Assembly (NCBI RefSeq): GCF_019093865.1
Contig: NZ_JABJXD010000001.1
Coordinates: 62,001-126,000 of the forward strand
DNA length: 64,000 nucleotides
Origin: Lentibacillus saliphilus
GTDB taxonomy: Bacteria > Bacillota > Bacilli > Bacillales > Amphibacillaceae
Direction of reading: 5' to 3'
Part shown: piece after piece, positions 18,136 to 27,079 of the stretch
Layout: every line of letters starts with the position of its first letter
Numbering within the stretch: the stretch's first letter is position 1
Notes under the pieces: generated by a model
Databases searched by the model: none
Told to the model about the DNA's origin: nothing
The model's input: the letters and a program-made list of their open reading frames with translations, nothing else
Translations under genes and position numbers: made by a program

Positions 18136-18221
18136 AAAAAAACACCTTTACAGAAGATCGGATCATTAACAACATCCACTTCCATTGAAGGTGCTTACTT
18201 TAATGACGCCATAAATCTTCT
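18136..18221 (-). ncRNA. Structured 5' leader of csp with internal terminator-like end
   Basis: On the minus strand, downstream of the promoter at 18234-18262, the RNA can fold into a long hairpin: AGAAGAT (18215-18221) with ATCTTCT (18152-18158), CATTAA with TTAATG, and a tip CTTC/GAAG. It is followed by AAAGGTG and seven T residues (18136-18142). AAGGTG can instead pair with CACCTT inside the hairpin, giving an alternative terminator-like fold. This could be an attenuator, a cold thermosensor, or a roughly 90-nt sRNA sharing the csp promoter. Structure is seen; function is inferred. Confidence 0.5.
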
Positions 18222-18233
18222 TTGCTTGAGTCT

Positions 18234-18262
18234 AATATAACGTATATGCATATATGAGTCAA
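18234..18262 (-). promoter_or_regulatory. Promoter of csp leader
   Basis: Minus strand: -35 TTGACT (18257-18262), 17-bp spacer, -10 TATATT (18234-18239). The TSS would be near 18227, about 263 nt before the csp start codon. The remaining leader (17965-18135) has a second pairing region, ACGATAAA with TTTATCGT. Confidence 0.75.
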
Positions 18263-18409
18263 GAAATGTCCATTAAATACCAGCTATAATTTGAGAGTAT
18301 TATCTATATTAATCTTCGCTTCTTAAGATTGGCTTACTTTTGAAAAAAGTATTAAACTAGATTTGTGCAACAGAAAAAAAGTGGGATAAATAAAGAGAGG
18401 GGTTTTAGT

Positions 18410-20080
18410 ATGCTAACAGATATTGAAATTGGACAAAGTGCCAAACTCAAGCCAATTCAACAGATTGCTGATGATTTGGGCCTTCAGCAAGAGGATTGGG
18501 AGCCTTATGGTCATACGAAAGCTAAGTTATCAGATCAAATTCAGAGTAAACTTGCCGATCGACCTGATGGAAAGATCATTTTAGTGACCTCCATTAATCC
18601 GACACCTGCTGGTGAAGGGAAGTCCACTGTAACCGTTGGATTAGGACAAGCTTTAAATAAGATTAACAAAAAGACTGTCATCGCCCTACGGGAACCATCA
18701 CTTGGTCCTGTTATGGGTATTAAGGGAGGCGCAGCAGGTGGTGGTTACTCACAAGTGCTCCCTATGGAAGACATTAATCTTCATTTTACAGGTGATTTAC
18801 ATGCGATAACGACCGCTAATAATTTATTATCTGCCATCATAGATAACCATCTTCATAGAGGTAATGCCTTAAATATCGATCCAAGACGTGTTGAGTGGAA
18901 GCGCGTTATGGATATGAATGACCGTGCATTACGGCAAATCGTTGTTGGATTGGGTGGTGCAACACAAGGTGTGCCAAGGGAAGATGGCTTTAATATTTCT
19001 GTTGCTTCAGAGATTATGGCTATATTATGCCTTGCAAATGATATTGAAGATTTGAAAAAACGCTTGTCTGAAATTGTCGTTGGATATACATACGACGAGA
19101 CACCTGTTCGTGTTAAGGATTTAGAGGTTGAAGGTGCTTTAACCCTTGTTTTAAAGGATGCTATTAAACCAAACCTCGTTCAAACGATAGAAAATACACC
19201 GGCTATCATTCACGGTGGACCATTTGCGAATATTGCACATGGATGTAACAGTATTATAGCAACGAAAACAGCTGCTAAGCTAGGGGAATATGTTGTCACT
19301 GAAGCTGGATTCGGTGCTGATTTAGGCGCAGAAAAGTTTTTAGACATTAAATCGAGAGCGGGTCAGTTTGATACGGATGCCGTCGTCATTGTTGCAACAG
19401 TACGTGCTTTGAAAATGCATGGTGGTTTAGCGAAAGATGCATTAACGGATGAAAATTTAGATGCATTGGAAGCCGGAATGGCGAATTTAGAGAAACACAT
19501 CGAGACGATTGAATCATTTGGTTTGCCGTATGTTGTAGCCATTAACAAATTCCCAACAGATACGGATGCAGAAGTTGCATTTATTAAATCTTGGTGTGAA
19601 GCGAGAGAAGTTGATGTAGCACTTGCAGATGTTTGGGCAAAAGGAGGAGAGGGCGGCATTGAGCTCGCTGAGAAAATCGTTGAAAAAGCCAATTCTGCAA
19701 CGTCTCAATTGAAGCATGTTTATGAACTTGAAGAAGATCTTGAGACGAAAATTCGTAAAGTTGCTCAAAATGTTTACGGTGCGGATGACATTGAACTGTC
19801 CTCAGAAGCTAAAAAGCAAATTGCGTTTTATGAAGCGCAAGGCTGGGGGAATTTGCCTGTCTGTATGGCTAAAACACAATACTCACTTTCTGATAATCCT
19901 TCTCTTGTCGGACGCCCTAAAGGGTTCACAGTGAATGTTAGAGAATTGAGACCATCTATAGGTGCTGGGTTTATCGTTGTGTTAACAGGTAATATGATGA
20001 CAATGCCAGGTTTGCCTGAGAAACCAGCCGCGCTCAATATGGATGTTTTAGAAGACGGCAAAATAACCGGGTTGTTTTAA
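18410..20080 (+). CDS. fhs: Formate--tetrahydrofolate ligase
   Basis: ATP-dependent enzyme making 10-formyl-THF from formate and THF for one-carbon metabolism. The 556-aa protein carries the P-loop-like motif [39 protein letters not shown]-type substrate loop and the late [17 protein letters not shown] signature. GAGAGGGG precedes the ATG at 18410; a GTG at 18365 in frame lacks this support. The stop overlaps the ATG of the following HD-domain gene. Folate genes thyA and dfrA lie 2 kb downstream. Confidence 0.95.
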   Translation: MLTDIEIGQSAKLKPIQQIADDLGLQQEDWEPYGHTKAKLSDQIQSKLADRPDGKIILVTSINPTPAGEGKSTVTVGLGQALNKINKKTVIALREPSLGPVMGIKGGAAGGGYSQVLPMEDINLHFTGDLHAITTANNLLSAIIDNHLHRGNALNIDPRRVEWKRVMDMNDRALRQIVVGLGGATQGVPREDGFNISVASEIMAILCLANDIEDLKKRLSEIVVGYTYDETPVRVKDLEVEGALTLVLKDAIKPNLVQTIENTPAIIHGGPFANIAHGCNSIIATKTAAKLGEYVVTEAGFGADLGAEKFLDIKSRAGQFDTDAVVIVATVRALKMHGGLAKDALTDENLDALEAGMANLEKHIETIESFGLPYVVAINKFPTDTDAEVAFIKSWCEAREVDVALADVWAKGGEGGIELAEKIVEKANSATSQLKHVYELEEDLETKIRKVAQNVYGADDIELSSEAKKQIAFYEAQGWGNLPVCMAKTQYSLSDNPSLVGRPKGFTVNVRELRPSIGAGFIVVLTGNMMTMPGLPEKPAALNMDVLEDGKITGLF

Positions 20081-20676
20081 TGAATTACGCGCAACAAATT
20101 GAGGCAATTCGTGAGTACGTTGCTCAGTTGTTTCGTAGTGATGTAACAGGTCATGATTTCTACCATATGAAGCGGGTGGCGACCGTTGCTAAGTCGATTG
20201 CGATTAAAGAACAGGGAGACGTGTTCATTTGTGAAGCAGCAGGCTGGCTCCATGATGTAGGAGACCGCAAATTGTTTACTGAACCTGATGCAGCGATCTT
20301 GGACATGCGACAGTTGCTCAAACATATTGGCTTAAACACTGGTCAAATGAATCAAATTGAATCGATTATAAAAGGCGTGTCCTTTACATCTGGCCAAAAA
20401 ACACCTGATACCCTTGAAGGAAAGATTGTACAAGATGCTGATCGACTTGATGCAATTGGTGCAATTGGTATAGCACGTACGTTTGCATATGGTGCTGCAA
20501 ACGACCAACTCATTCATTCTAATGATATGCAAGATGCGACATCAATTAAACATTTTCACGACAAACTATTTAAGCTTTCAGGCTTAATGCACACAACAGC
20601 TGCTCGAGATTTAGCACAGCAACGCCATGAGTTTATGGAACAATTTATGGCGCAATTTATGGATGAATGGGTATGA
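20080..20676 (+). CDS. HD-domain phosphohydrolase (YpgQ/YedJ-like)
   Basis: A 198-aa HD-superfamily metal-dependent phosphohydrolase. Metal ligands are visible: H in GHDFYHMKRV, HD in GWLHDVGDRKL, and D in VQDADRLDAIGAIGIART. It resembles the YedJ/YpgQ group, of which some members hydrolyse nucleotides (pyrophosphohydrolase activity has been described for YpgQ). Its ATG overlaps the fhs stop by one base (TAATG), so it is coupled to fhs; a link to nucleotide or folate metabolism is only suggested by this. Confidence 0.82.
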   Translation: MNYAQQIEAIREYVAQLFRSDVTGHDFYHMKRVATVAKSIAIKEQGDVFICEAAGWLHDVGDRKLFTEPDAAILDMRQLLKHIGLNTGQMNQIESIIKGVSFTSGQKTPDTLEGKIVQDADRLDAIGAIGIARTFAYGAANDQLIHSNDMQDATSIKHFHDKLFKLSGLMHTTAARDLAQQRHEFMEQFMAQFMDEWV

Positions 20677-20685
20677 AATTATTGA

Positions 20686-20709
20686 ACAGCCGGGTGCTTA
20701 CCCGGCTGT
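20686..20709 (+). terminator. Terminator hairpin after fhs-HD operon
   Basis: Perfect 10-bp stem ACAGCCGGGT/ACCCGGCTGT with a 4-nt loop, followed by only GTTT; strong stem but short T-run. Confidence 0.65.
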
Positions 20710-20811
20710 GTTTCATATCAAGGCGTATATTTTCAAAGCTAGTGTTGAGGATTGTTTTTCTTTTACGTTAAACTTTTAGGTTATGTTCTAGGCACTTCAT
20801 TTCAAATGGGA

Positions 20812-21849
20812 TTATTGAACGCGACGCGTACCTAAGTACCGCGTTTTCCAGTAGTTTTCACTGAGGTGACTAACTGAGACGCCTTTAGACACCCCTGCAT
20901 GTATGAATTTTCCATCCCCGATATAAATTCCCATATGAGACGGGCCTGGTTTATATGTTTCAAAAAATACAAGGTCACCAATTGATCGATTGTTGACAGG
21001 CTGAGAAAAATTCCACATGTCACTAACAGTTCTTGGTGTTGTTTTGTTCTGAGACTTAAACACATATTGTATAAAGCCACTACAGTCAAATCCGCCTGGG
21101 GACGTACCTCCCCAAACATAAGGTGTACCTAATAAAGATTGTGCTGTCTGGATAAGGCTGGTTACATCATTCCCGCTCTTTTTCTTTACTTCTTTTGTTT
21201 CAACAGGCTTTTTTTGTTCGGTTGCTTCGGTTTCTTGTTGAGCTGGCTGTTGATTTGTAGAGACGGTTGATTCTGTGGTGTCTGTTTCATACAACGTTTG
21301 TAGCGCAGTTTCAGTCACTTGTGGCATTAATTGAATGTCATGAATGTCCTCAGCTTTTTCAACCGCTTTTGTCGTTAGTGGACCAAACAATCCATCGACT
21401 TCGCCTGTATAATACCCGAAATATTGAAGCGTCTCTTGAACGATTTTAACATCTTCACTATTCATGCCTTGCTGAACAGATCCACTCATCGTTTTTAGTT
21501 TTTCAACGTGCTTTTCTTTTTCTAACTCTACAATGCTATGCAATGTTTGAAAATCGGCTTCGCCTGTTATTTTGATATTGAGATCTGCTTGGATTTTCTT
21601 TAAGGCGTGCTCCGTGAAAATACCGAAATCACCATCGATGTCGTCATCATAGTAATTTAAAAGATTCATTTTGTGCTGTAATATGCGTACTGTCTCACCG
21701 TGTTCTCCATACTGAACCTGCTCTGCTTCAAGTAGTATATTGTTTTGCAATACTGGGTATGCATCCACATATACTGAAAACGGTTGACTAAGCATGTAGC
21801 TGTATAGGAATGAATGTTTAACCACCTGCTCTACCGTACCATTTAACAT
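20812..21849 (-). CDS. NlpC/P60 cell-wall endopeptidase with two peptidoglycan-binding domains
   Basis: A 345-aa DL-endopeptidase-type hydrolase. Two PG_binding_1 repeats lie at about residues 40-115 (DDDIDGDFGIFTEHALK) and 118-190 (TGEVDGLFGPLTTKAVE), followed by a low-complexity T/E/K/Q linker and an NlpC/P60 domain (GTPYVWGGTSPGGFDCSGF with catalytic Cys, SHMGIYIG with catalytic His). It is odd that no strong signal peptide is present: the N-terminus has little charge and only a weak hydrophobic stretch ending in a VDA site, and the in-frame codons upstream contain no start before a stop. RBS GGGGACA supports the ATG at 21849. Confidence 0.88.
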   Translation of the reverse strand: MLNGTVEQVVKHSFLYSYMLSQPFSVYVDAYPVLQNNILLEAEQVQYGEHGETVRILQHKMNLLNYYDDDIDGDFGIFTEHALKKIQADLNIKITGEADFQTLHSIVELEKEKHVEKLKTMSGSVQQGMNSEDVKIVQETLQYFGYYTGEVDGLFGPLTTKAVEKAEDIHDIQLMPQVTETALQTLYETDTTESTVSTNQQPAQQETEATEQKKPVETKEVKKKSGNDVTSLIQTAQSLLGTPYVWGGTSPGGFDCSGFIQYVFKSQNKTTPRTVSDMWNFSQPVNNRSIGDLVFFETYKPGPSHMGIYIGDGKFIHAGVSKGVSVSHLSENYWKTRYLGTRRVQ

Positions 21850-22027
21850 GTAAATGTCCCCTTTCTCATAGCTGCTTTCTACTATGTATTCATTTTAAGA
21901 CCTTCACTTTTCTTAATTTATGTGATGGACGAGTTGATTATCACTGTCTTGTCATTACGTTTGTGTTACAATAAGTTTCAATGAGTACAACATATGAAAT
22001 GTGATGATTGAGTAGGAGGGTTCATGC

Positions 22028-22981
22028 ATGACAACAGGAGAAAACGGCTATTTAGCCTTATGTCAACACATATTAGAGCAAGGGTGTGAAAAGTCTGATC
22101 GGACAAATACAGGTACACGATCTGTTTTTGGCCATCAAATACGGTATAACCTTCAAGAAGGTTTTCCGCTTTTAACAACTAAAAAAGTTCCTTTTAAGCT
22201 GGTTGCAAGTGAGCTTCTTTGGTTTATAAAAGGAGATACAAATATTCGCTACCTGCTCAAGCATAACAACAATATATGGAACGAATGGGCATTTAAAAAA
22301 TGGGTCGAAAGTGATGACTATTCAGGTCCTGATATGACTGATTTTGGCAACCGAAGCTTAAAAGACCCCGGATTTAAAGAGCTTTATGATGCCCAAATGG
22401 CTCAATTCAAGGAAAAAATTCTTTCTGATGATGCGTTCGCAAGCCGATTTGGTGATCTCGGCGCAGTATATGGGAAACAATGGCGACACTGGAAAACATC
22501 GAGACATGACACGATTGATCAGTTAAAGGATGTAATTGAATCAATCAAAACAAATCCTGATTCAAGACGTCATATTGTATCTGCTTGGAATCCGGAGGAC
22601 ATTCCACAAATGGCTCTACCACCGTGTCATACATTGTTTCAGTTTTACGTCGCTGATGGGAAGCTCTCCTGCCAGTTGTATCAACGGAGCGCGGATGTCT
22701 TTTTAGGCGTACCGTTTAATATTGCGAGTTATGCACTATTAACACACATGATTGCGCATGAGTGTAATCTCGAAGTAGGAGAATTTATTCATACGCTTGG
22801 CGATGCTCATATCTACCTAAATCATACCGAACAAATTAAAACACAGCTTGCTCGTCAACCTCGCCAGTGGCCAACATTAAAATTAAATCAAGAGCGTTCA
22901 ATTTTTGACTTTGAAGTGGAGGATTTTATTTTAGAAGGATATGACCCTCACCCTGCTATCAAAGCGCCAATTGCTGTTTAA
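22028..22981 (+). CDS. thyA: Thymidylate synthase (ThyA, long form)
   Basis: Converts dUMP and methylene-THF to dTMP and dihydrofolate. The catalytic cysteine is C200 in [13 protein letters not shown]; the dUMP-binding [18 protein letters not shown] block is present. At 317 aa it is the longer Staphylococcus/Lactobacillus-type ThyA with an insert after the first 80 residues (about [18 protein letters not shown] onwards). AGGAGG precedes ATG. It is followed 36 nt later by dfrA, which regenerates THF from the dihydrofolate it makes, a classic pair. Confidence 0.96.
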   Translation: MTTGENGYLALCQHILEQGCEKSDRTNTGTRSVFGHQIRYNLQEGFPLLTTKKVPFKLVASELLWFIKGDTNIRYLLKHNNNIWNEWAFKKWVESDDYSGPDMTDFGNRSLKDPGFKELYDAQMAQFKEKILSDDAFASRFGDLGAVYGKQWRHWKTSRHDTIDQLKDVIESIKTNPDSRRHIVSAWNPEDIPQMALPPCHTLFQFYVADGKLSCQLYQRSADVFLGVPFNIASYALLTHMIAHECNLEVGEFIHTLGDAHIYLNHTEQIKTQLARQPRQWPTLKLNQERSIFDFEVEDFILEGYDPHPAIKAPIAV

Positions 22982-23017
22982 TACATCTTTGTAACTCATC
23001 TAAGGAGGCTATATACT

Positions 23018-23506
23018 ATGATTTCTTTACTTGTTGCAATGGACCAAAATCATGTTATTGGATTTGAAAACGATTTGCCTTGGCATTTACCTGCTGATTT
23101 ACAATTTTTCAAGCAGAAAACAACCGGTCATACGATCGTCATGGGGAGAAAAACGTATGAATCCATTGGTAAAGCATTACCCAATCGTAAAAATGTTGTA
23201 TTGACACGTCAATCACTTGAAGCAATTGATAATGTGACCGTTATTCACGATATCGCATTAATCAAAGAGTGGCATGACGCCAATCCTGATGAAGAAATTT
23301 TTGTTATTGGTGGGGGACATGTCTTTGAACAGATTTTACCGATCGCCCATCGGATGTACATTACAGAAATTGAATCATCTTTTAAAGGCGATACATATTT
23401 TCCAAAGTTCTGTAAAGAGACTTGGCAGGTCACATCCAAAGTAAAAGGGGATAAAAATGAAGATAACCCTTATGACTATTGCTTCATTCAATATGACCGA
23501 CTTTAG
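23018..23506 (+). CDS. dfrA: Dihydrofolate reductase
   Basis: NADPH-dependent reduction of dihydrofolate to tetrahydrofolate; target of trimethoprim. The 162-aa protein has the classic N-terminal ISLLVAMDQNHVIGFENDLPWHLPADL-type block (W and LPxDL with a catalytic D in the LPADLQFF segment), GRKTYESIG and the NADPH-binding IGGGHVFEQ. TAAGGAGG supports the start. It works with the upstream thyA product. Confidence 0.95.
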   Translation: MISLLVAMDQNHVIGFENDLPWHLPADLQFFKQKTTGHTIVMGRKTYESIGKALPNRKNVVLTRQSLEAIDNVTVIHDIALIKEWHDANPDEEIFVIGGGHVFEQILPIAHRMYITEIESSFKGDTYFPKFCKETWQVTSKVKGDKNEDNPYDYCFIQYDRL

Positions 23507-23526
23507 TCTTTAAGGGGGGGACGAGA

Positions 23527-24111
23527 ATGAAGGTCAGTGGTGTAATTCTTTCTGGGGGCCAATCATCTCGCATGGGGAAGACAAAATCATTGTTGCCATT
23601 AGGTAATCAAACGGTGATTGACCATGTGATGCGTACGATGTGCAGCTATGATGAATGTTTTGTCATTGCGAATGACCTTAAATTATATGCTGGTCTTGAA
23701 TGTCCAGTTTATCCTGATCATTTCATAGACAAAGGTCCATTGGCGGGACTTGAATCAGCGCTCAGTCATTGTCAGTATGATGTATGTGCCATCGCTGCTT
23801 GTGACACACCCTTTGTGCATATGCGCATCTATGATGAGCTCATAGGCCAACTTGAGGACAACGATGCAGTTATTCCTGTTATAGCTGGTCAGATGCATCC
23901 ATTATCTGGCGTTTATCGAAAATCTGTACACACAGTTGTACGTCAACAGCTCCTGCGTGATGAGCGTCAAATCAGACGCGTGTTTGATCATATTAAGGTT
24001 CATTATGTTACTGACTTTAATTCGGTATCAAGAGAGATCGTTGACCAGCATTTTTTTAACATGAATACACCTGAACAATATGAGAGGGCGCTAGAGATAT
24101 ACAAGTTGTGA
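23527..24111 (+). CDS. mobA: Molybdenum cofactor guanylyltransferase (MobA)
   Basis: Nucleotidyltransferase that attaches GMP to molybdopterin. The N-terminus has the MobA/GlmU signature LSGGQSSRMGKTKSLLPLG; the central AACDTPFV supplies the metal aspartate, and GPLAGLESAL is the conserved guanine-contact region. Length 194 aa is normal. AAGGGGGGG precedes the ATG. It is near the tat genes (110 nt), which fits export of folded Moco enzymes by Tat, but no Moco enzyme is encoded in this window. Confidence 0.88.
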   Translation: MKVSGVILSGGQSSRMGKTKSLLPLGNQTVIDHVMRTMCSYDECFVIANDLKLYAGLECPVYPDHFIDKGPLAGLESALSHCQYDVCAIAACDTPFVHMRIYDELIGQLEDNDAVIPVIAGQMHPLSGVYRKSVHTVVRQQLLRDERQIRRVFDHIKVHYVTDFNSVSREIVDQHFFNMNTPEQYERALEIYKL

Positions 24112-24218
24112 TTGTGATGTTTATTATGTTAAACTAGCTATGAATCATTGATACTTAATATCTATTAACGCTCTCATTCATGATCTTGTTAAATTTTATA
24201 AAGAGGATGCGATGACGT

Positions 24219-24419
24219 ATGATACCAAACATAGGAATACCGAGTTTAATTTTGATTTTGATTGTCGCATTAATTATATTTGGCCCATCCAAATTGCCAG
24301 AAATCGGTAAAGCGGCAGGGCAAACGTTGCGTGAATTCAAGAAATCAACGCGAGACCTAGCCAATGATGACGATGAGGATGATTCTACTCATACATCTGA
24401 CAAGTCAAAAAACGCTTAA
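24219..24419 (+). CDS. tatA: Sec-independent translocase subunit TatA (copy 1)
   Basis: A 66-aa twin-arginine translocation pore subunit: N-terminal membrane helix (about residues 4-20), the [12 protein letters not shown] hinge, an amphipathic helix ([16 protein letters not shown]) and a charged D/E-rich tail. It starts a tatA-tatA-tatC group. GAGGATG lies upstream of the ATG. The core is almost identical at DNA level to that of the next gene. Confidence 0.93.
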   Translation: MIPNIGIPSLILILIVALIIFGPSKLPEIGKAAGQTLREFKKSTRDLANDDDEDDSTHTSDKSKNA

Positions 24420-24448
24420 ATGAGATAGAAACATAGGGAGTGGTGGTT

Positions 24449-24625
24449 ATGGGATTGGGAAGCATCGGATTTCCAAGCATGATTTTGATTTTAGTAGTGG
24501 CCTTAATTATATTTGGCCCATCGAAATTGCCAGAAATCGGTAAAGCTTTCGGTCATACCTTAAAAGAATTTAAACACGCTACACGCGATCTTATGGATTC
24601 AGATCAAGACACAAAAAAACGATAA
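24449..24625 (+). CDS. tatA: Sec-independent translocase subunit TatA (copy 2)
   Basis: A 58-aa paralogue of the preceding TatA, with the same helix-hinge-amphipathic architecture ([21 protein letters not shown]). The ATG at 24449 is preferred over a GTG three codons upstream because GGGAG lies about 9 nt before it. The stretch around ATATTTGGCCCATC to AATCGGTAAAGC is nearly identical to copy 1, pointing to duplication. In Tat systems with several TatA proteins, one can take a TatB-like role; not decidable here. Confidence 0.92.
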   Translation: MGLGSIGFPSMILILVVALIIFGPSKLPEIGKAFGHTLKEFKHATRDLMDSDQDTKKR

Positions 24626-24703
24626 ACATAACACATATGATGAAGGTGTAGGGAGTCGTCAATGCCTTACATCTTCTTTTATGTATAGGGAGAGAGTGAA
24701 ACC

Positions 24704-25450
24704 ATGTCCGCAAAGTCTAGTGATAAAGACATGAACATCATCGATCATATGACAGAACTGAGGAATCGACTTATTGTGACAGCGGTTGTTTTCGTGATCG
24801 CTTTCTTAGTTAGTTTTACGTTTATTAAAGATATTTATCGTTTTTTTGAACAGGATATTGCCTTCAAATTAACGATTACAAGTCCTGCTGATACGATATG
24901 GATTTACTTTACGGTCGCCGGCATCGTTGCAATTGCAGCAACCATTCCTGTGTTAGCGTTGCAAGTTTGGTTATTTATCAAACCAGGATTAACAAAATTT
25001 GAGCGTAAAGCATCTTTACCATATGTACCGGCTATTTTTCTTTTATTTATTGGTGGCCTTGTTTTTGGGTATTTTATATTCATAAAATTAATTTTACCAT
25101 TTCTGCTTAGTTTAAATGATGGCATGTTTAATGAGCTGTTTACGGTCGATCGCTACTTTAAGTTTTTATTTCGAGTGACGCTACCGTTTGCTTTTTTATT
25201 TGAAATACCGATTATTGCGATGTTCTTAACCAGCTTAGGTGTCATGACACCAGCATTTCTCCGCAAAACTAGAAAATACGCTTATTTCATTTTGCTCATC
25301 GTCGGTGCGCTCGTGACACCACCTGATATCGTATTACAAATTACGGTGGCCATTCCGATGTTTATCTTATACGAAATAAGCATTTATTTATCAGCAATCG
25401 TTTATCGCAGAAAAGAAAAGAAACACCGTGAATTTATGAATCAAAGCTAG
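24704..25450 (+). CDS. tatC: Sec-independent translocase subunit TatC
   Basis: Twin-arginine receptor with six membrane segments (248 aa). The cytoplasmic N-terminus with MTELRNRLIV and the first loop, the conserved FIKPGLTKFERK segment, and PFAFLFEIPI are family features. A GGGAGAG site precedes the ATG. Together with the two TatA proteins it makes a complete Tat translocase for folded, cofactor-containing proteins. Confidence 0.95.
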   Translation: MSAKSSDKDMNIIDHMTELRNRLIVTAVVFVIAFLVSFTFIKDIYRFFEQDIAFKLTITSPADTIWIYFTVAGIVAIAATIPVLALQVWLFIKPGLTKFERKASLPYVPAIFLLFIGGLVFGYFIFIKLILPFLLSLNDGMFNELFTVDRYFKFLFRVTLPFAFLFEIPIIAMFLTSLGVMTPAFLRKTRKYAYFILLIVGALVTPPDIVLQITVAIPMFILYEISIYLSAIVYRRKEKKHREFMNQS

Positions 25451-25478
25451 CCCGTTATAGAAGGAGGAAACGGAATAG

Positions 25479-25700
25479 ATGAAGTCTTTTTATCATCACA
25501 TGATGTCATATCGTGGTAAAAAACCAGCTGATGATGCTGCGCGATTGGCGGATTGGATGTTTCATGACCATGATTTTCCAAAGCACTCTTTGGATTACGA
25601 TGAAATTAGCCGCTATCTTGAATGGAATAGCCCATTTTCCACTGCGTTATCGCTATTTGATGAATTATGGGCTGTTTACCAATCAAGAGAGCTGTCATAA
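25479..25700 (+). CDS. yozE: YozE-like protein (UPF0346)
   Basis: A 73-aa SAM-like-fold protein of the YozE family: N-terminal KSFYHHMMSYRGKKP, central DHDFPKHSLDYDEISRYLE and the helix FDELWAVYQ match the family pattern. AGGAGGAAAC precedes the ATG by 8 nt. Function unknown in the family. It may be read through from tatC (28-nt gap) and converges with yolD, 8 nt apart, without an obvious terminator. Confidence 0.88.
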   Translation: MKSFYHHMMSYRGKKPADDAARLADWMFHDHDFPKHSLDYDEISRYLEWNSPFSTALSLFDELWAVYQSRELS

Positions 25701-25708
25701 TGAACACC

Positions 25709-26038
25709 TCAATCGTCGGTTTGTATATCAACGACATCATAAATGGATATACTTCGCTTGTGAGTATTTGTTTGGAGTTCAATACTTTTTGAAGTTGGAT
25801 CGAGTTTGGTAATGAAACCCGTTTGCCATGAAACGCGATTCACCATATAAACAGCAATTTTGAGTGATGTTTGCGTCTCGTACGCTTGGATGAGCTGATT
25901 ATTAAAGCGATCAAGCTCCTGAGCATCGAGAATAGGACGCGGCTCTATTTGCTGCTCATCCCATAATTCCTTAAGCATCTTAACATGCTCTGGCAACATA
26001 AGCGATGTCCATTTGATGGTGCCTCGATCTTTTAGCAT
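25709..26038 (-). CDS. YolD-like protein
   Basis: A 109-aa protein of the YolD family (N-terminal LKDRGTIKWTSLMLPEHVKML, C-terminal beta region ending SIYDVVDIQTD). YolD genes are usually paired with Y-family DNA polymerases (UvrX/YqjW) and some are SOS-induced in B. subtilis. Here it stands alone, but a LexA-like box lies inside its promoter. AAAGGATG supplies the ribosome site. Confidence 0.85.
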   Translation of the reverse strand: MLKDRGTIKWTSLMLPEHVKMLKELWDEQQIEPRPILDAQELDRFNNQLIQAYETQTSLKIAVYMVNRVSWQTGFITKLDPTSKSIELQTNTHKRSISIYDVVDIQTDD

Positions 26039-26063
26039 GATGTATCATCCTTTCTTAAAATAC

Positions 26064-26092
26064 ATTATATACGAATATACGTTCTCTATCCA
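26064..26092 (-). promoter_or_regulatory. yolD promoter with LexA-like box
   Basis: Minus strand: -35 TGGATA (26087-26092), 17-bp spacer, -10 TATAAT (26064-26069). Within the spacer lies AGAACGTATATTCG (26072-26085), which differs from the Firmicutes LexA core GAAC-N4-GTTC at one base. A repressor bound there would block RNA polymerase. The remaining sequence up to the next gene (26093-26365) shows no ORF or strong hairpin. Confidence 0.55.
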
Positions 26093-26365
26093 TAGAAATA
26101 TATTGATCAAACGTTTGTTTAAAAAAGAAACTGACGAAAACAAAGAGAACTAAAAGCTTTAAAGTTCAGGCTGTTTATATCTTTAACGCTAATGGTATTG
26201 GTGCACGGATCCCGTTCATTCGACATCTCGACAGCAAAATGTGGTGAAAAAACCACTTCTATGCGGTTGCCCGGGAAATATTGTAATCTGGTTTATTGTC
26301 CCGAACGTTTCTTTTATGCCACACGTACAATAACCTAAAGTACTTGATGAAGGTGGGGGATATGT

Positions 26366-26881
26366 GTGCCATTTCCAATAAGACGTTCACCAATTAATGC
26401 TAATCGTCAGATGCCAGCAAGGTCACCTTATGTGGCTTCAGCGCCAAGCTATACACATAGTGGTGTCAATTATGGTTATCCTAAACAAGGGATCATGCAG
26501 CAACTCCTCGGTAAAATATCTGGTTCTGGTGGAAGCGGAGGCGTAAGTGTTGATGGCATGATGAATACACTGAATAACGTTCAACGTGTGTTAGGGGTTA
26601 TACAGTCAAGTGCCCCTATTGTCCAACAGTATGGTCCATTAATTAAAAATTTGCCCACAATGTATCAGATGTTGAAGATATTAAATGATGCTGACTTAGA
26701 TGATGAGGCAACTGATGACGAGGCATTGTCGTCTGATGACGTTGATGAACACGATGAAGATGAATCTGTAGAAAGTAATTCAGTGTATGTCGATGATCTT
26801 GATGACGAAGAAGATAAGCTGCCAAATGATAAGCATTTATATAAGGGAGAATCTGTTCCTAAATTATTTATTCCACAGTAA
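26366..26881 (+). CDS. VrrA/YqfQ family protein
   Basis: A 171-aa protein resembling YqfQ/VrrA: a basic, proline- and tyrosine-containing N-terminus with glycine-rich segment (SGSGGSGGVS), a central hydrophobic helix (NNVQRVLGVIQSSAPIVQQY, then GPLIKNLPTMY) typical of the family, a very acidic D/E region (about 108-150) and the closing motif SVPKLFIPQ. The GTG at 26366 follows GGTGGGGG. Function unknown; some relatives are linked with spores or the cell surface. The acidic tract is longer than I would expect and may vary between strains. Confidence 0.75.
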   Translation: MPFPIRRSPINANRQMPARSPYVASAPSYTHSGVNYGYPKQGIMQQLLGKISGSGGSGGVSVDGMMNTLNNVQRVLGVIQSSAPIVQQYGPLIKNLPTMYQMLKILNDADLDDEATDDEALSSDDVDEHDEDESVESNSVYVDDLDDEEDKLPNDKHLYKGESVPKLFIPQ

Positions 26882-27079
26882 TTTAAAATTAGAAAATCCC
26901 TTTTGTTAGTTTAGGGAAGGCAACCTATTTAAGTAACTGGATGTTCTGTAAAAGCTTCCAATTTATAATGGTGTGTAGGAAATCGTTGTTTAATGAAGCT
27001 TCATTTATTAATAACTGGAAATTTAATGCATACATTATGATACAATTAATAGACTCACAATTATAATGGAGGTAGTCAT

